Positions 26,942 through 35,292 of a stretch of 64,000 nucleotides of DNA are shown here, piece after piece. A program made the position numbers and the translations under genes. The notes beneath the pieces are model-generated. The model was not told where the DNA came from. It saw only the letters and a program-made list of their open reading frames with translations, and made no database searches. Origin of the DNA: Haloarcula limicola (GTDB lineage: Archaea; Halobacteriota; Halobacteria; Halobacteriales; Haloarculaceae); contig NZ_WRXM01000004.1 in assembly GCF_010119205.1 (NCBI RefSeq), forward strand, positions 1 to 64,000, written 5' to 3'. Each line of letters starts with the position of its first letter. The first letter of the stretch is position 1.

Positions 26942-27541
26942 CTACTCCCGGCGAAACACTCTGACCGTATCGCGCTTCTGGACGGACGACTCGACCTCTT
27001 CGAAGCCGCGCTCGGTGAACACGCGGTTCCAGTCCCGATAGTACAGCGGAACGTCCTCGTCGACGTAGTTGACCTCGCCGTGCTCGCCGCTCTCGTTCTC
27101 GACCGTTATCAACAGGTCGCCGGTGATCCGTGCGAGGTCGTCGAACACCCACTCGACGTCGGGATGGATGTGCTGGAGCGTCTCGACGGAGAAGACGGCG
27201 TCGAACGCTCCGTCGTCGACCGTCTCGACGTACTCCTCGATGGCGGCCGCGTGAAAGGTTCCGGTCTCGGCCAGTTCGGGGTACGTCTCGGCGAGGGCGT
27301 CGAGGGCGTCCGCGTTGACGTCGACGCCCGTCAGGTCCGAGAACCCGCCGTCGGCCAGCTCGGCGAGGTGCCGCCCGACGCTGCACCCGACCTCCAGCAC
27401 GCTCGCCTCGCGCCCGACGCGCTCTTCGAGGCGGGACCGCAGCAGTTCGCTCGTCTCGTCCGGGCCGTAGTGGGCGTAGTACGTCGGCGAGTACTCGCCG
27501 GAGCGCTCGGCCCACTCGTCTCGGACATCGTGAGAATCCAC
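26942..27541 (-). CDS. Class I SAM-dependent methyltransferase
   Basis: A 199-residue Rossmann methyltransferase: motif I VLEVGCSVGRHLAEL (48-62), acidic motif II LTGVDVNADAL, motif III-like FDAVFSVETLQHIHPD. Such Methyltransf_11/25-type enzymes act on small molecules or lipids, and the substrate is not readable. Its stop codon lies at the edge of the origin region. Downstream of the two-repeat protein on the same strand with 161 bp between. Confidence 0.88.
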   Translation of the reverse strand: MDSHDVRDEWAERSGEYSPTYYAHYGPDETSELLRSRLEERVGREASVLEVGCSVGRHLAELADGGFSDLTGVDVNADALDALAETYPELAETGTFHAAAIEEYVETVDDGAFDAVFSVETLQHIHPDVEWVFDDLARITGDLLITVENESGEHGEVNYVDEDVPLYYRDWNRVFTERGFEEVESSVQKRDTVRVFRRE

Positions 27542-27612
27542 GGTTAGTGAGGGCGACGACGGCCTAAAGGTCTGCCGACACGACGGCGGTTTTCGGCTCC
27601 CCGAGCCCGGAT

Positions 27613-27692
27613 CGCTATCGACTCCAACTCGACGCTATCGACTCCAACTCGACGCTATCGACTCCAACTCGACGCTATCGACTCCAACTCGA
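27613..27692. repeat. Four tandem 20-bp repeats
   Basis: CGCTATCGACTCCAACTCGA is present four times in a perfect head-to-tail array (27613, 27633, 27653, 27673), then the sequence diverges as CGTGATCGGA. It lies between two co-directional genes, 10 bp after the stop codon of the upstream one, and is not coding. Unit length (20 bp, not a multiple of 3) and perfection suggest recent expansion; the number of copies may vary between strains. Confidence 0.95.
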
Positions 27693-27702
27693 CGTGATCG
27701 GA

Positions 27703-28425
27703 TCACAGCTCGACGGTTCCGAGGTCGGACTCCAGCTCCTCGACGTGGTCGTTGTACGCGCGGACGAACTCGCGGAACTGCGGGGCGTACTCTCGGATGT
27801 CGTCGGCCGAGGGGGGTTCGTACTGCGAGAGGAGATACAGCCCGCTCGACCCGCCGACCCGGAGGTACGACGCCCCGTCGCGGTCCCACTTCAGCTCCCA
27901 GCGCGTCCCCGCGACGCGCTCCGTGAACGTCCCGTAGTCGCCGCCCTCGTAGCGCTGGAGTTCGCGAGCGATGCGGTCACAGACGTCTCGAATCCGACCG
28001 AGGACGCGGTCCCGTTCGCCGACGACGCCGTCGGTGGTCGTCACTTCCGGGAACTCCGTCGAGACGTCGTCCAAGACCCCCTCGTGTGAGGCGACGTAGT
28101 CGTTGAACCCGCTGACGAAGGCGTCGTAGTCGGTCAGCGCGTCCGCGAGCGGTTCGGGTTCGGGCGGTTGCTTCGTCGAGACGACGTAGACCTCGCTGCC
28201 GCGGCCCGGGTCGAACCTGAGATACGAGAGATCGCCGCCCTCGTACTTGACGGTCCACTCGCCGCGGTCGGTCTCGACGGTCGCCTGCCCGTAGTCGCCG
28301 CCTTTCAGCCGGGCCAGTTCGTAGGCGATGCGGCCGGCGTGGTCGCGCACGGCGGCGACCAGTTCGTCGCGTCGGTCGGCGACCGCCGCCGCGTCGTCGG
28401 GGTCCACCGGGGGCCAATCAGTCAC
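27703..28425 (-). CDS. Unknown protein with two copies of a ~100-residue domain
   Basis: A 240-residue acidic soluble protein of unknown function. Residues about 17-115 and 128-235 repeat the same pattern: a helix ending GRIAYELARLKGGDYG / DRIARELQRYEGGDYG, strands GEWTVKYEGGDLSYLRF / TRWELKWDRDGASYLRV, a strand EVYVVSTKQPPEPEPL / GLYLLSQYEPPSADDI, then a helix DYDAFVSGFNDYVASHE / QFREFVRAYNDHVEELE. This is an internal duplication. I chose GTG at 28425, since an upstream in-frame start would translate a 27-bp tandem repeat array into a low-complexity RYA-rich extension. No family name is recognised. Confidence 0.8.
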   Translation of the reverse strand: MTDWPPVDPDDAAAVADRRDELVAAVRDHAGRIAYELARLKGGDYGQATVETDRGEWTVKYEGGDLSYLRFDPGRGSEVYVVSTKQPPEPEPLADALTDYDAFVSGFNDYVASHEGVLDDVSTEFPEVTTTDGVVGERDRVLGRIRDVCDRIARELQRYEGGDYGTFTERVAGTRWELKWDRDGASYLRVGGSSGLYLLSQYEPPSADDIREYAPQFREFVRAYNDHVEELESDLGTVEL

Positions 28426-28446
28426 ACCGATTCCACGCGCGCGAAC

Positions 28447-28527
28447 GGCATAACGAGTGCGATACGCAGAAGCGGCATAACGGGTGCGATACGCAAAAAC
28501 GGCATAGCGGGTGCAGCACACGAACGC
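28447..28527. repeat. Three 27-bp tandem repeats upstream of the duplicated-domain gene
   Basis: Units start at 28447, 28474 and 28501. The first two (GGCATAACGAGTGCGATACG...) differ at two or three positions; the third is more diverged (GGCATAGCGGGTGCAGCACA...). They lie just upstream of the chosen GTG start of the minus-strand gene, where its promoter should be. Because 27 is a multiple of 3 they leave the reading frame open, which explains the longer apparent frame. Confidence 0.85.
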
Positions 28528-28676
28528 GGATCTCTTATACGCGAACGCAGCGCGTCGTTCCGTCTCGGTTCCGACTTGCGTTCCGGCCCGGAAGGCGACT
28601 CCTGCGAACGGAAATGAGCGCCTACCGATACCGGCATCGACTCCATAAATAAAGCCGGGGGCCTCGATCTACGGGT

Positions 28677-29204
28677 ATGGACGACGGTCGGACCGGACGC
28701 CGCTACCTCGCCCTCGCGCTCTGTTTCGCGCTCGTGACGCTGTCGCTCTCGATGGCAGTTTTCGCCGACACCGCCGCGGCGAAACAGGGATGGGCGGCGG
28801 GGTCCATCGACGGCGGCGACGATATCGCGAACGCAGTTCCCGCTGATTCCGGCCCCGCGGATTCCGGCGTCTATCCGCACGGGCGAGAGCCACACGGACC
28901 GCCGGCGACACCGACGGAATCGAAACCCGTCACGCCGACGCCGACCGAGGTGCCCAGAACGACTCCGACGGAATCGGCTCAGTCGGCATCAGCGACAGCG
29001 GAATCGGACTCGACGGCGACGACACCGACCGATTCGTCAATCGATCCAGCGATGAACGCAGCGAGCGAAACCACCGAGCCGGACGAAACATCCCACGGAA
29101 CGCCAGACCACGGCGGTTCGCTGTCGACCGCCGGCCCGCTCGCCGCTTTCCTCACCGCGCTGCTTCTCGGCAGCGCCCTCGTCGCGATTCGGCGTCGTCG
29201 ATAG
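28677..29204 (+). CDS. Secreted/membrane-anchored Thr-Ser-Pro-rich protein
   Basis: A 175-residue surface protein: N-terminal signal segment (RRYLALALCFALVTLSLSMAVF, about 9-30), a Thr/Ser/Pro-rich low-complexity middle (about 75-140) typical of O-glycosylated haloarchaeal stalks, and a C-terminal helix AGPLAAFLTALLLGSALVAI followed by RRRR, a stop-transfer anchor. The globular domain is missing, so its role could be a spacer or glycoprotein. TATA-like CCATAAATAAAG lies at 28643-28654, about 26 nt before the ATG (leaderless). Confidence 0.75.
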   Translation: MDDGRTGRRYLALALCFALVTLSLSMAVFADTAAAKQGWAAGSIDGGDDIANAVPADSGPADSGVYPHGREPHGPPATPTESKPVTPTPTEVPRTTPTESAQSASATAESDSTATTPTDSSIDPAMNAASETTEPDETSHGTPDHGGSLSTAGPLAAFLTALLLGSALVAIRRRR

Positions 29205-29229
29205 GCCCGCTCCGACCGCGACGAATACA

Positions 29230-29255
29230 ATTCACGATGCGTGAATACGTTTATA
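29230..29255 (+). promoter_or_regulatory. iclR promoter with palindromic operator
   Basis: A 7-3-7 perfect palindrome ATTCACGATGCGTGAAT (29230-29246) directly abuts the TATA box TTTATA (29250-29255), which lies 25-30 bp before the regulator's ATG at 29280, so the mRNA is leaderless. A dimeric IclR repressor binding this palindrome would cover the BRE, which predicts autoregulation. The same palindrome is not visible before the sulfatase or the ABC genes. Confidence 0.65.
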
Positions 29256-29279
29256 CAGCGGGAGGGAGTCACTACGGAC

Positions 29280-30062
29280 ATGGCCCGCCCGACGGTTCCG
29301 CCGGCCGAGGAGATGGAGGGGCAGATCGCCCGGACGACGGTCACCAGCTTCCGGGTCGTCGAGGCCCTGGAGGGGCGCGACCCGACCGGCGTGAGCGAAC
29401 TGGCCGACGACCTCGACATGGCCAAGAGCACCGTCCACAAGCACCTGAGCACGCTTCGTCAGTTGGGCTACGTCACCCGTGAGGACAGGAAGTACCGACT
29501 GAGCCTCGGTTTTCTGGGACTCGGGACCAGCGTCCGGGCGCGCATGGACCTGTATCAGGCCTCCTACGAACCCATCGAGACGCTGGCGGAGGCCACCGAG
29601 GAGGTGGCCAGCGTCATGGTGCCCGAGCACGGCCGCGGGGTCTACCTCCGGCGGGCGGCGAACGAGGCCGAACCGCCGACCGACCTCTACGAGGGCGAGC
29701 GGGTGCCCCTGACCGCGACCGCCGGCGGCAAGGCGATCCTCGCGTATCTCCCCGAGAACGAGCGGGACCGTCTCGTCGACGAGCCCCTGCCCGAGTTCAC
29801 CGAGAACACCATCACCGACCGCGACGCCCTGCTGGAGGAACTCCAGACGGTCCACGACGACCGGGTCGCCCGGGACCGCGGCGAGTTCGACGCCGACCGC
29901 CACTGCATCGCCGCGCCCATCACGGATACGAACAACGTCGCCGTCGCCGCCGTGACGGTCTCCGGCCCGGCCGACCGGATGCGCGAGAAGTCGCCCACGT
30001 ACGACTTCTCCAGCATCATCGGAAGCACCGCGACCTCGATACGGAACCGGGTGATTGAATAA
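29280..30062 (+). CDS. IclR family transcriptional regulator
   Basis: A 260-residue IclR protein: helix-turn-helix (about 15-75: TSFRVVEALEGRDPTGVSELADDLDMAKSTVHKHLSTL) and an effector domain with MVPEHGRGVYLRRA, LTATAGGKAILAYLP and HCIAAPITDTNNVAVAAVTVSGP. The ATG at 29280 fits the leaderless promoter; a start 13 codons earlier would overlap the operator palindrome. IclR proteins usually respond to a substrate of the adjacent pathway; here the downstream sulfatase and peptide-type ABC transporter on the same strand are the natural targets. Confidence 0.93.
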   Translation: MARPTVPPAEEMEGQIARTTVTSFRVVEALEGRDPTGVSELADDLDMAKSTVHKHLSTLRQLGYVTREDRKYRLSLGFLGLGTSVRARMDLYQASYEPIETLAEATEEVASVMVPEHGRGVYLRRAANEAEPPTDLYEGERVPLTATAGGKAILAYLPENERDRLVDEPLPEFTENTITDRDALLEELQTVHDDRVARDRGEFDADRHCIAAPITDTNNVAVAAVTVSGPADRMREKSPTYDFSSIIGSTATSIRNRVIE

Positions 30063-30162
30063 CGGCCGCGATACGACGCCGTACCACGAGAGGCAACCCA
30101 TACACGAGACGCCACCGTGCCGAAATCTCACTCACAGATCGACAACCTGCCGACTACCGCAC

Positions 30163-31503
30163 ATGACTTCCGAGACGCCACCCAACGTCCTCGCGGTGCT
30201 CACCGACCAACAGCGGTGGGACACCCTCGGCGCGTACGACTCGCCGATGGACCTGACGCCGACGCTCGACCGACTCGCGCGGGACGGGACGCTCGTCGAA
30301 CGGGCGATATCCCCGCAACCGGTCTGTCGGCCGTTCCGCGCCGCCTTTCACACCGGCCAGTTCGCCACGGAGGCCGGCGTCTGGCGCGAGGGACTGAAGC
30401 TCGGCGAGGAGAAGACGACGCTGGCTCATCGCTTCTCGGAGGCGGGCTACGACGTGGGATTCGTCGGGTCGTGGCATCTCGGCGGCACCTTCGACGAACC
30501 GGTGCCGACGGAGAACCGCGGCGGCTACGACGACTTCTGGCGCGGTGCCGACGTCCCGGAGTTCACCTCGAAACCCTACGAGGGCCACCTCTACGACGAG
30601 ACGGGCGAGCGCGTTCGCTTCGAGAAGTACCGGACGGACGCGTTTACCGACTTCGCCGCGACGGCGCTGGACTCCCTCTCGGAGCCGTTCTTCCTCGTCG
30701 TCGCCTATCTGGAGCCGCACCACCAGAACGACATGTGGACGTACGTCGCGCCCGACGGGTACGCCGAGCGATACGAGACCGACCCGTACGTCCCGGCCGA
30801 CCTCGAAAACCGGCCCGGGGACTGGTTCCGCGAACTCCCCGACTACTACGGCATCGTCGAGCGCCTAGACGAGTCGATTAGTGACTTACTCGACGCGCTC
30901 GAAACCCGCGGGCTGCGCAGGAACACCGTCTTCTCCTACACCTCGGACCACGGCTGCCACTTCCGGACCCGACCCGGCGAGTACAAGCGGACGCCCCACG
31001 AGTCGGCCGTCCGCGTCCCCGGTATCCTCGCCGGTCCCGGCTTCGAAGACGCGGGGGACGTGAGTCGCGTGACGAGCCTCATCGACTTCCCGCCGACGCT
31101 ACTCGACGCCGCCGGTCTCCCGGTCCCCGCGGAGATGCACGGGGACAGCCTCCTGCCGGTCGCCCGGGGCGAGGAGCCCGACGAGGACGGCGACGCGTTC
31201 GTCCAGGTCAGCGAGTCCCAGGTCGGCCGGGCGCTCAGGACCGACCGCTGGAAGTACGCCGTCGCCGCGCCCAAACAGACCGGCTGGCGCGGCGGTAACG
31301 GGCAACCGGCCAGCGACACCTACGTCGAACGCTACCTCTTCGACCTACACAAGGACCCAGCGGAACAGGTCAACCTCGCCGGCCGGCCGAACTACCGCGA
31401 CGTCTCGGACCGACTGAAAGAGCGGCTCCTCCAGTATATCTCCGAGGTCGAGAGCGCGGATCCGACGATAAAGCCGCGTGAACGCGGCTTCCCCGAGTAC
31501 TGA
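30163..31503 (+). CDS. Sulfatase family hydrolase with atypical FGly motif
   Basis: A 446-residue alkaline-phosphatase superfamily protein of the sulfatase branch: TPPNVLAVLTDQQRWDTLG at the N terminus (metal ligand region), YTSDHGCHFRTRPG later (metal Asp-His) and a C-terminal DLHKDPAEQVNLAGRPNYRDV sulfatase tail. The formylglycine site reads C55-R-P-F-R59, where the usual pattern is C/S-x-P/A-S-R; Cys is kept but Ser58 is Phe. No signal peptide, so it acts in the cytosol on imported substrates. The chosen ATG is 36 codons inside an open frame; the upstream part overlaps the IclR end. Confidence 0.87.
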   Translation: MTSETPPNVLAVLTDQQRWDTLGAYDSPMDLTPTLDRLARDGTLVERAISPQPVCRPFRAAFHTGQFATEAGVWREGLKLGEEKTTLAHRFSEAGYDVGFVGSWHLGGTFDEPVPTENRGGYDDFWRGADVPEFTSKPYEGHLYDETGERVRFEKYRTDAFTDFAATALDSLSEPFFLVVAYLEPHHQNDMWTYVAPDGYAERYETDPYVPADLENRPGDWFRELPDYYGIVERLDESISDLLDALETRGLRRNTVFSYTSDHGCHFRTRPGEYKRTPHESAVRVPGILAGPGFEDAGDVSRVTSLIDFPPTLLDAAGLPVPAEMHGDSLLPVARGEEPDEDGDAFVQVSESQVGRALRTDRWKYAVAAPKQTGWRGGNGQPASDTYVERYLFDLHKDPAEQVNLAGRPNYRDVSDRLKERLLQYISEVESADPTIKPRERGFPEY

Positions 31504-31554
31504 GGCCGGCGGACGACCGTCGGCGGGCCGTCCCGTCGACGACGCGGCGCGCTG

Positions 31555-32055
31555 TCACTCCCCGTCCGGTAGAAACCCGTCTGGGTCTCCGATGGTGAAC
31601 GTGAGGACGCGGCGCTCGTCGAGCGGCCGGACGTGGATCCGAACTTCGCCCTCCCGTTCGACCATCTCCACGAACTCGTCGTGTTTCTCTGGGCTGTAGT
31701 AGACGGGCGTCAGCACCGCCGTCGCCGCCGCCTCGTTCTCGAAGGCGACGACGGCGTAGACTGTCCCGCCGGTGTCCGCGCGGAACACCTCGGCTCGCTC
31801 GAACCCCGCCGTACTGTCGAACGCGTCGACCAGCGGGTCGAACTCGTTGTCCGGTGCCAGCAACTCGGCGCCGGTCCGTTCGACGTCGTCCGCCGTGATG
31901 GCGACGTCGCCCGGGTGGATCTCATGAGCGTCCCAGCCCCGGTCTCGGTACGCCGTCGCGGTCGCGGCCATGTCCTCGACGACCTGCTCCCAGCGCGGCA
32001 TCGCGTCGGCGGCGGGGTTGTCCGACTCGCCGGGCGTCTCTGGGTCGGTGGGCAT
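31555..32055 (-). CDS. Conserved haloarchaeal protein (DUF7529-like)
   Basis: A 166-residue soluble protein: W-containing helix [34 protein letters not shown], then [26 protein letters not shown] and a strand-rich end [22 protein letters not shown]. The pattern resembles the haloarchaeal DUF7529 family; function is unknown. It lies against the direction of the sulfatase and ABC genes and splits the presumed regulon. The ATG at 32055 is chosen because the frame upstream covers the ABC gene on the other strand. Confidence 0.75.
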   Translation of the reverse strand: MPTDPETPGESDNPAADAMPRWEQVVEDMAATATAYRDRGWDAHEIHPGDVAITADDVERTGAELLAPDNEFDPLVDAFDSTAGFERAEVFRADTGGTVYAVVAFENEAAATAVLTPVYYSPEKHDEFVEMVEREGEVRIHVRPLDERRVLTFTIGDPDGFLPDGE

Positions 32056-32143
32056 ACATCGTGGGCCGGTAGCCTCCCGCAAAAGCCTTCCTCCCGAGAC
32101 TGCGGCGGAAGCTATATCCGTGACGTGGCGCCAGTGTGTGATA

Positions 32144-35100
32144 ATGACTGACCTGCTCTCGCTCTCCGACCTCAGGACGCAGTTCGACACGGACCGAGGG
32201 GCCGTGAAGGCGGTCGACGGGCTCGACCTGACAATCGAACCCGGGGAGACGGTCGGTCTCGTCGGTGAGAGCGGGTCCGGTAAGAGCGTCACGGCGCTGT
32301 CGGCAATGGGCCTCGTCGACGACCCCGGGGCGGTCGTCGGCGGCGGCGTCACGTTCGCCGACGACGCGCTCGCCGCGGAACTCGCGTCGAATCACGGCGA
32401 CGCCGTCTCGTCGTATCCGTTCGACCTCGTGACGGCCTGCCGCCGGGTGGCGGGAGACCTCAGAAGCGGCGAGTCGGCGGCGACGGCGGCCGACGAACTC
32501 CGCGGGATCGCCACCGACCTCGACGGGCGCGAAGACCCCGGCTCGCTCGGTCCCAACTGCCGGGAGTTCGGCGATCGGCTGGACGACGGCGACGACCCCG
32601 TCTCGGTCGGCGAGGCCCTCGACGACGCCGTCAATACGGCCCTCGACGGGTTCGTCTTCGTCGAGGCCGCGCACCTCGACCCGGACCCGGAGAGCGACGT
32701 CGAACCCGACGCCGACCCGTGGGCGGTCCTCCGCGACCGGGACGACGGCCACGAACACGTCCGGTTTGAGGGGGCCCGGATCGACCTCACGACGGCACCG
32801 GAGGGGGCGATGCGGGACGTTCGCGGCGGCGAGATGAGCATGATCTTCCAGGACCCGATGACGTCGTTAAATCCGGCGCTCCCGGTCGGCGAGCAGATCG
32901 CGGAGAGCCTGCGGCTCCACCGGTACGGCGGCAAGAAGTCGGACACGTGGCTGAACGGCGTTCGGGAACTCCTCGCCCGCGGCGACACCGACGAGGAGGT
33001 GGTACAGGACACCGTCGACATCCTCGACGCCGTCGGCATCCCCGAACCGGAGACGCGACTGGACGAGTACCCCCACGAGTTCTCCGGCGGGATGCGCCAG
33101 CGCGTGCTCATCGCCATCGCGCTGGCCTGTCGGCCGCAGCTGCTCGTCGCCGACGAGCCGACGACGGCGCTGGACGTGACCATCCAGGCCCAGATCCTGG
33201 ACCTGATAAACGACCTCCAAGAGGAGTTCGGCATGAGCGTCCTGTTCATCACCCACGACCTCGGGGTCGTCGCCGAGACCTGCGACCGGGTCGCCGTGAT
33301 GTACGCGGGCGAGATCGTCGAGGAGGGACCGGTCGACGAGATATTCCACAACCCGAGTCACCCCTACACCTACGCGCTCCTCGAATCCATCCCGAGAGAG
33401 GACAGGGACCGCCTCCAGCCCATCGAGGGGAACGTCCCCGACCTCATCGACCTACCCGACGGCTGTCACTTCGCGCCGCGCTGTCCGTGGGCGCGAGACG
33501 AGTGTACCTCCGGCGAGATCCCGTATCTCGACCACGGTCCGGAGGGCGTCGACCACCGCGCGAAGTGCGTCCTCGAATCGTTCGACACGTCCGAGTACGG
33601 CGAGGCGGCGACGGGACAGATGACCACCGAATCGGAGACGTTCACGGGCGAGCCGATGATGGAGGTCGAGGGGCTCAAGAAGCACTTCTCCAGGGCCGAG
33701 GGGTGGCTCGACGAGTGGTTCTCCGACGAGCCACAGACCGTCAGGGCGGTCGACGGCGTCGACTTCGACATCTATCGGGGCGAGACGCTCGGTCTCGTCG
33801 GCGAGTCCGGCTGCGGGAAGTCCACGACGGGGCGCTCCGTCCTCCGGCTGCTGGAGCCGACCGACGGCCGGGTGGTGTTCACCGGCGAGGTGCTCACCGA
33901 CCTCGGGGACGACGACCTCGGCGCGAAGCGCCGCGAGATGCAGATGATCTTCCAGGACCCGATGTCCTCGCTTGACCCCCGCCAGACGGTCGGGCAGACG
34001 GTCAAGGAACCGCTGGAGATACACGACCTCCCCGAGAGCGACGCGGCGGTCACCGGCCGCGCCGAGGTCACCGTCGACGGCATCGACCGCAGCGCCGTCA
34101 CCGTCGACGTCGCCGACGACGTGGACGCCATCGTCGGGAGCACCGACGGGGAGGCGGTCGTGAACGTGACTGTCACCGTCGAGGGCGACGACGTGGACGT
34201 CGAGGTCGCGGAACCGCTCGACGTCGACACCGCGGTCACTCGCACCGACGGACGAATCACGGCCGTCGACGTCGAGGTGACCGCGGGGAACAGCACGCGC
34301 GCGAGGCGACGGAACCGGGTCACGCAGCTGCTCGAGGCGGTCGGTCTCGAACCGGCGCAGTACGACCGGTACCCCCACGAACTCTCGGGCGGCCAGCGCC
34401 AGCGCGTCGGCATCGCTCGGGCGCTGGCGGTCGACCCCGACTTCATCGTCGCCGACGAACCCGTGAGCGCGCTCGACGTCAGCGTCCAGGCGCAGATCCT
34501 CAACCTCCTGGAGGACCTCCAGGAGCAGTTCGACCTGACGTATCTTTTCATCGCCCACGACCTCTCGGTCGTCCGCCACATCTGCGACCGCGTCGCCGTG
34601 ATGTACCTGGGGAAGATCGTCGAGACGGCCCCCAGCGAACGCCTGTTCGAGGACCCGAAACACCCCTACACGGAGGCCCTGCTCTCCTCGATTCCGGAAC
34701 CCGACCCGCGCGCGAGCGACGAGGGGCGCATCCTCCTGGAGGGCGACGTTCCCAGCCCCGTCGACCCGCCCTCCGGCTGTCGGTTCCGGACTCGGTGTCC
34801 GAAGGTCATCCCGCCCGAGGACGTGGACGTCGAGCAGGCGGCGTTCCGAGAGGTCATGGACTTCCGCGAGAGCGTCGAGAACCGGGACATCCCGCTGGAG
34901 GCGGTCTGGGAGGACGCCGAGATGGCGACCCGGGAGCCCGCGGAGACCGCCGAGGTGTCCGCCGACGGTGGTCGCGACGCCGACAGAGAGGCGTTCGCTC
35001 GGGAGATCTGGGACCGGGAGTTCGCGACCGAACCGTCGGGGCGCGTGCGCGACGTCGTCCGCGAGGCCATCGACGCCCTGGCGACCGAAGACTGGGACGA

Positions 35101-35215
35101 GGCCGAGGCGACGCTCCGGGAAGCCTTCGAGAGCCCCTGCGAGCGGGAGGAGCCACCGCTGCGGGGCGATGAACGACCGGTCGCCTGTCACCTCCACCAC
35201 GACGACAGCGTCTGA
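32144..35215 (+). CDS. Fused dual ATPase of a peptide-type ABC transporter (DppD-DppF fusion)
   Basis: A 1023-residue chain holding both ATP-binding subunits. NBD1: Walker A GESGSGKS (41-48), Q-loop [12 protein letters not shown] (233-244), signature FSGGM (313-317), Walker B VADEP. NBD2: Walker A GESGCGKS (553-560), Q-loop [12 protein letters not shown], signature LSGGQ (747-751), Walker B VADEP. Each is followed by the oligopeptide-type C-terminal Cys motif ([22 protein letters not shown]). Unusual insertions sit between Walker A and Q-loop of NBD1 (about 58-205, acidic) and after the Q-loop of NBD2 (about 632-715, Val/Asp-rich). A C-terminal tail (about 950-1023) is also extra. It energises the permeases encoded downstream. 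Confidence 0.93.
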   Translation: MTDLLSLSDLRTQFDTDRGAVKAVDGLDLTIEPGETVGLVGESGSGKSVTALSAMGLVDDPGAVVGGGVTFADDALAAELASNHGDAVSSYPFDLVTACRRVAGDLRSGESAATAADELRGIATDLDGREDPGSLGPNCREFGDRLDDGDDPVSVGEALDDAVNTALDGFVFVEAAHLDPDPESDVEPDADPWAVLRDRDDGHEHVRFEGARIDLTTAPEGAMRDVRGGEMSMIFQDPMTSLNPALPVGEQIAESLRLHRYGGKKSDTWLNGVRELLARGDTDEEVVQDTVDILDAVGIPEPETRLDEYPHEFSGGMRQRVLIAIALACRPQLLVADEPTTALDVTIQAQILDLINDLQEEFGMSVLFITHDLGVVAETCDRVAVMYAGEIVEEGPVDEIFHNPSHPYTYALLESIPREDRDRLQPIEGNVPDLIDLPDGCHFAPRCPWARDECTSGEIPYLDHGPEGVDHRAKCVLESFDTSEYGEAATGQMTTESETFTGEPMMEVEGLKKHFSRAEGWLDEWFSDEPQTVRAVDGVDFDIYRGETLGLVGESGCGKSTTGRSVLRLLEPTDGRVVFTGEVLTDLGDDDLGAKRREMQMIFQDPMSSLDPRQTVGQTVKEPLEIHDLPESDAAVTGRAEVTVDGIDRSAVTVDVADDVDAIVGSTDGEAVVNVTVTVEGDDVDVEVAEPLDVDTAVTRTDGRITAVDVEVTAGNSTRARRRNRVTQLLEAVGLEPAQYDRYPHELSGGQRQRVGIARALAVDPDFIVADEPVSALDVSVQAQILNLLEDLQEQFDLTYLFIAHDLSVVRHICDRVAVMYLGKIVETAPSERLFEDPKHPYTEALLSSIPEPDPRASDEGRILLEGDVPSPVDPPSGCRFRTRCPKVIPPEDVDVEQAAFREVMDFRESVENRDIPLEAVWEDAEMATREPAETAEVSADGGRDADREAFAREIWDREFATEPSGRVRDVVREAIDALATEDWDEAEATLREAFESPCEREEPPLRGDERPVACHLHHDDSV

Positions 35216-35260
35216 TCGCCGACCTGATCGCCGTACGGGAGACCGCCCCCATCCCCCATG

Positions 35261-35270
35261 ATTTTAAGTG
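35261..35270 (+). promoter_or_regulatory. TATA box for the substrate-binding protein gene
   Basis: ATTTTAAGTG lies 23-32 bp before the ATG at 35293 in the 77-bp gap after the ATPase gene. This gives the binding protein its own leaderless transcript, in keeping with the need for more binding protein than ATPase. Confidence 0.55.
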
Positions 35271-35292
35271 ATAGAGCCATCCATTTGCTCTT

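Noticed and set aside
26711-27547. Plus-strand open frame across the origin and antisense to the methyltransferase
   Set aside because: Its first part consists of ORB repeats and the rest is antisense to a clear methyltransferase.
27613-28527. Short repeat arrays considered as CRISPR
   Set aside because: Units are directly head to tail without unique spacers, and no cas gene is in the window.
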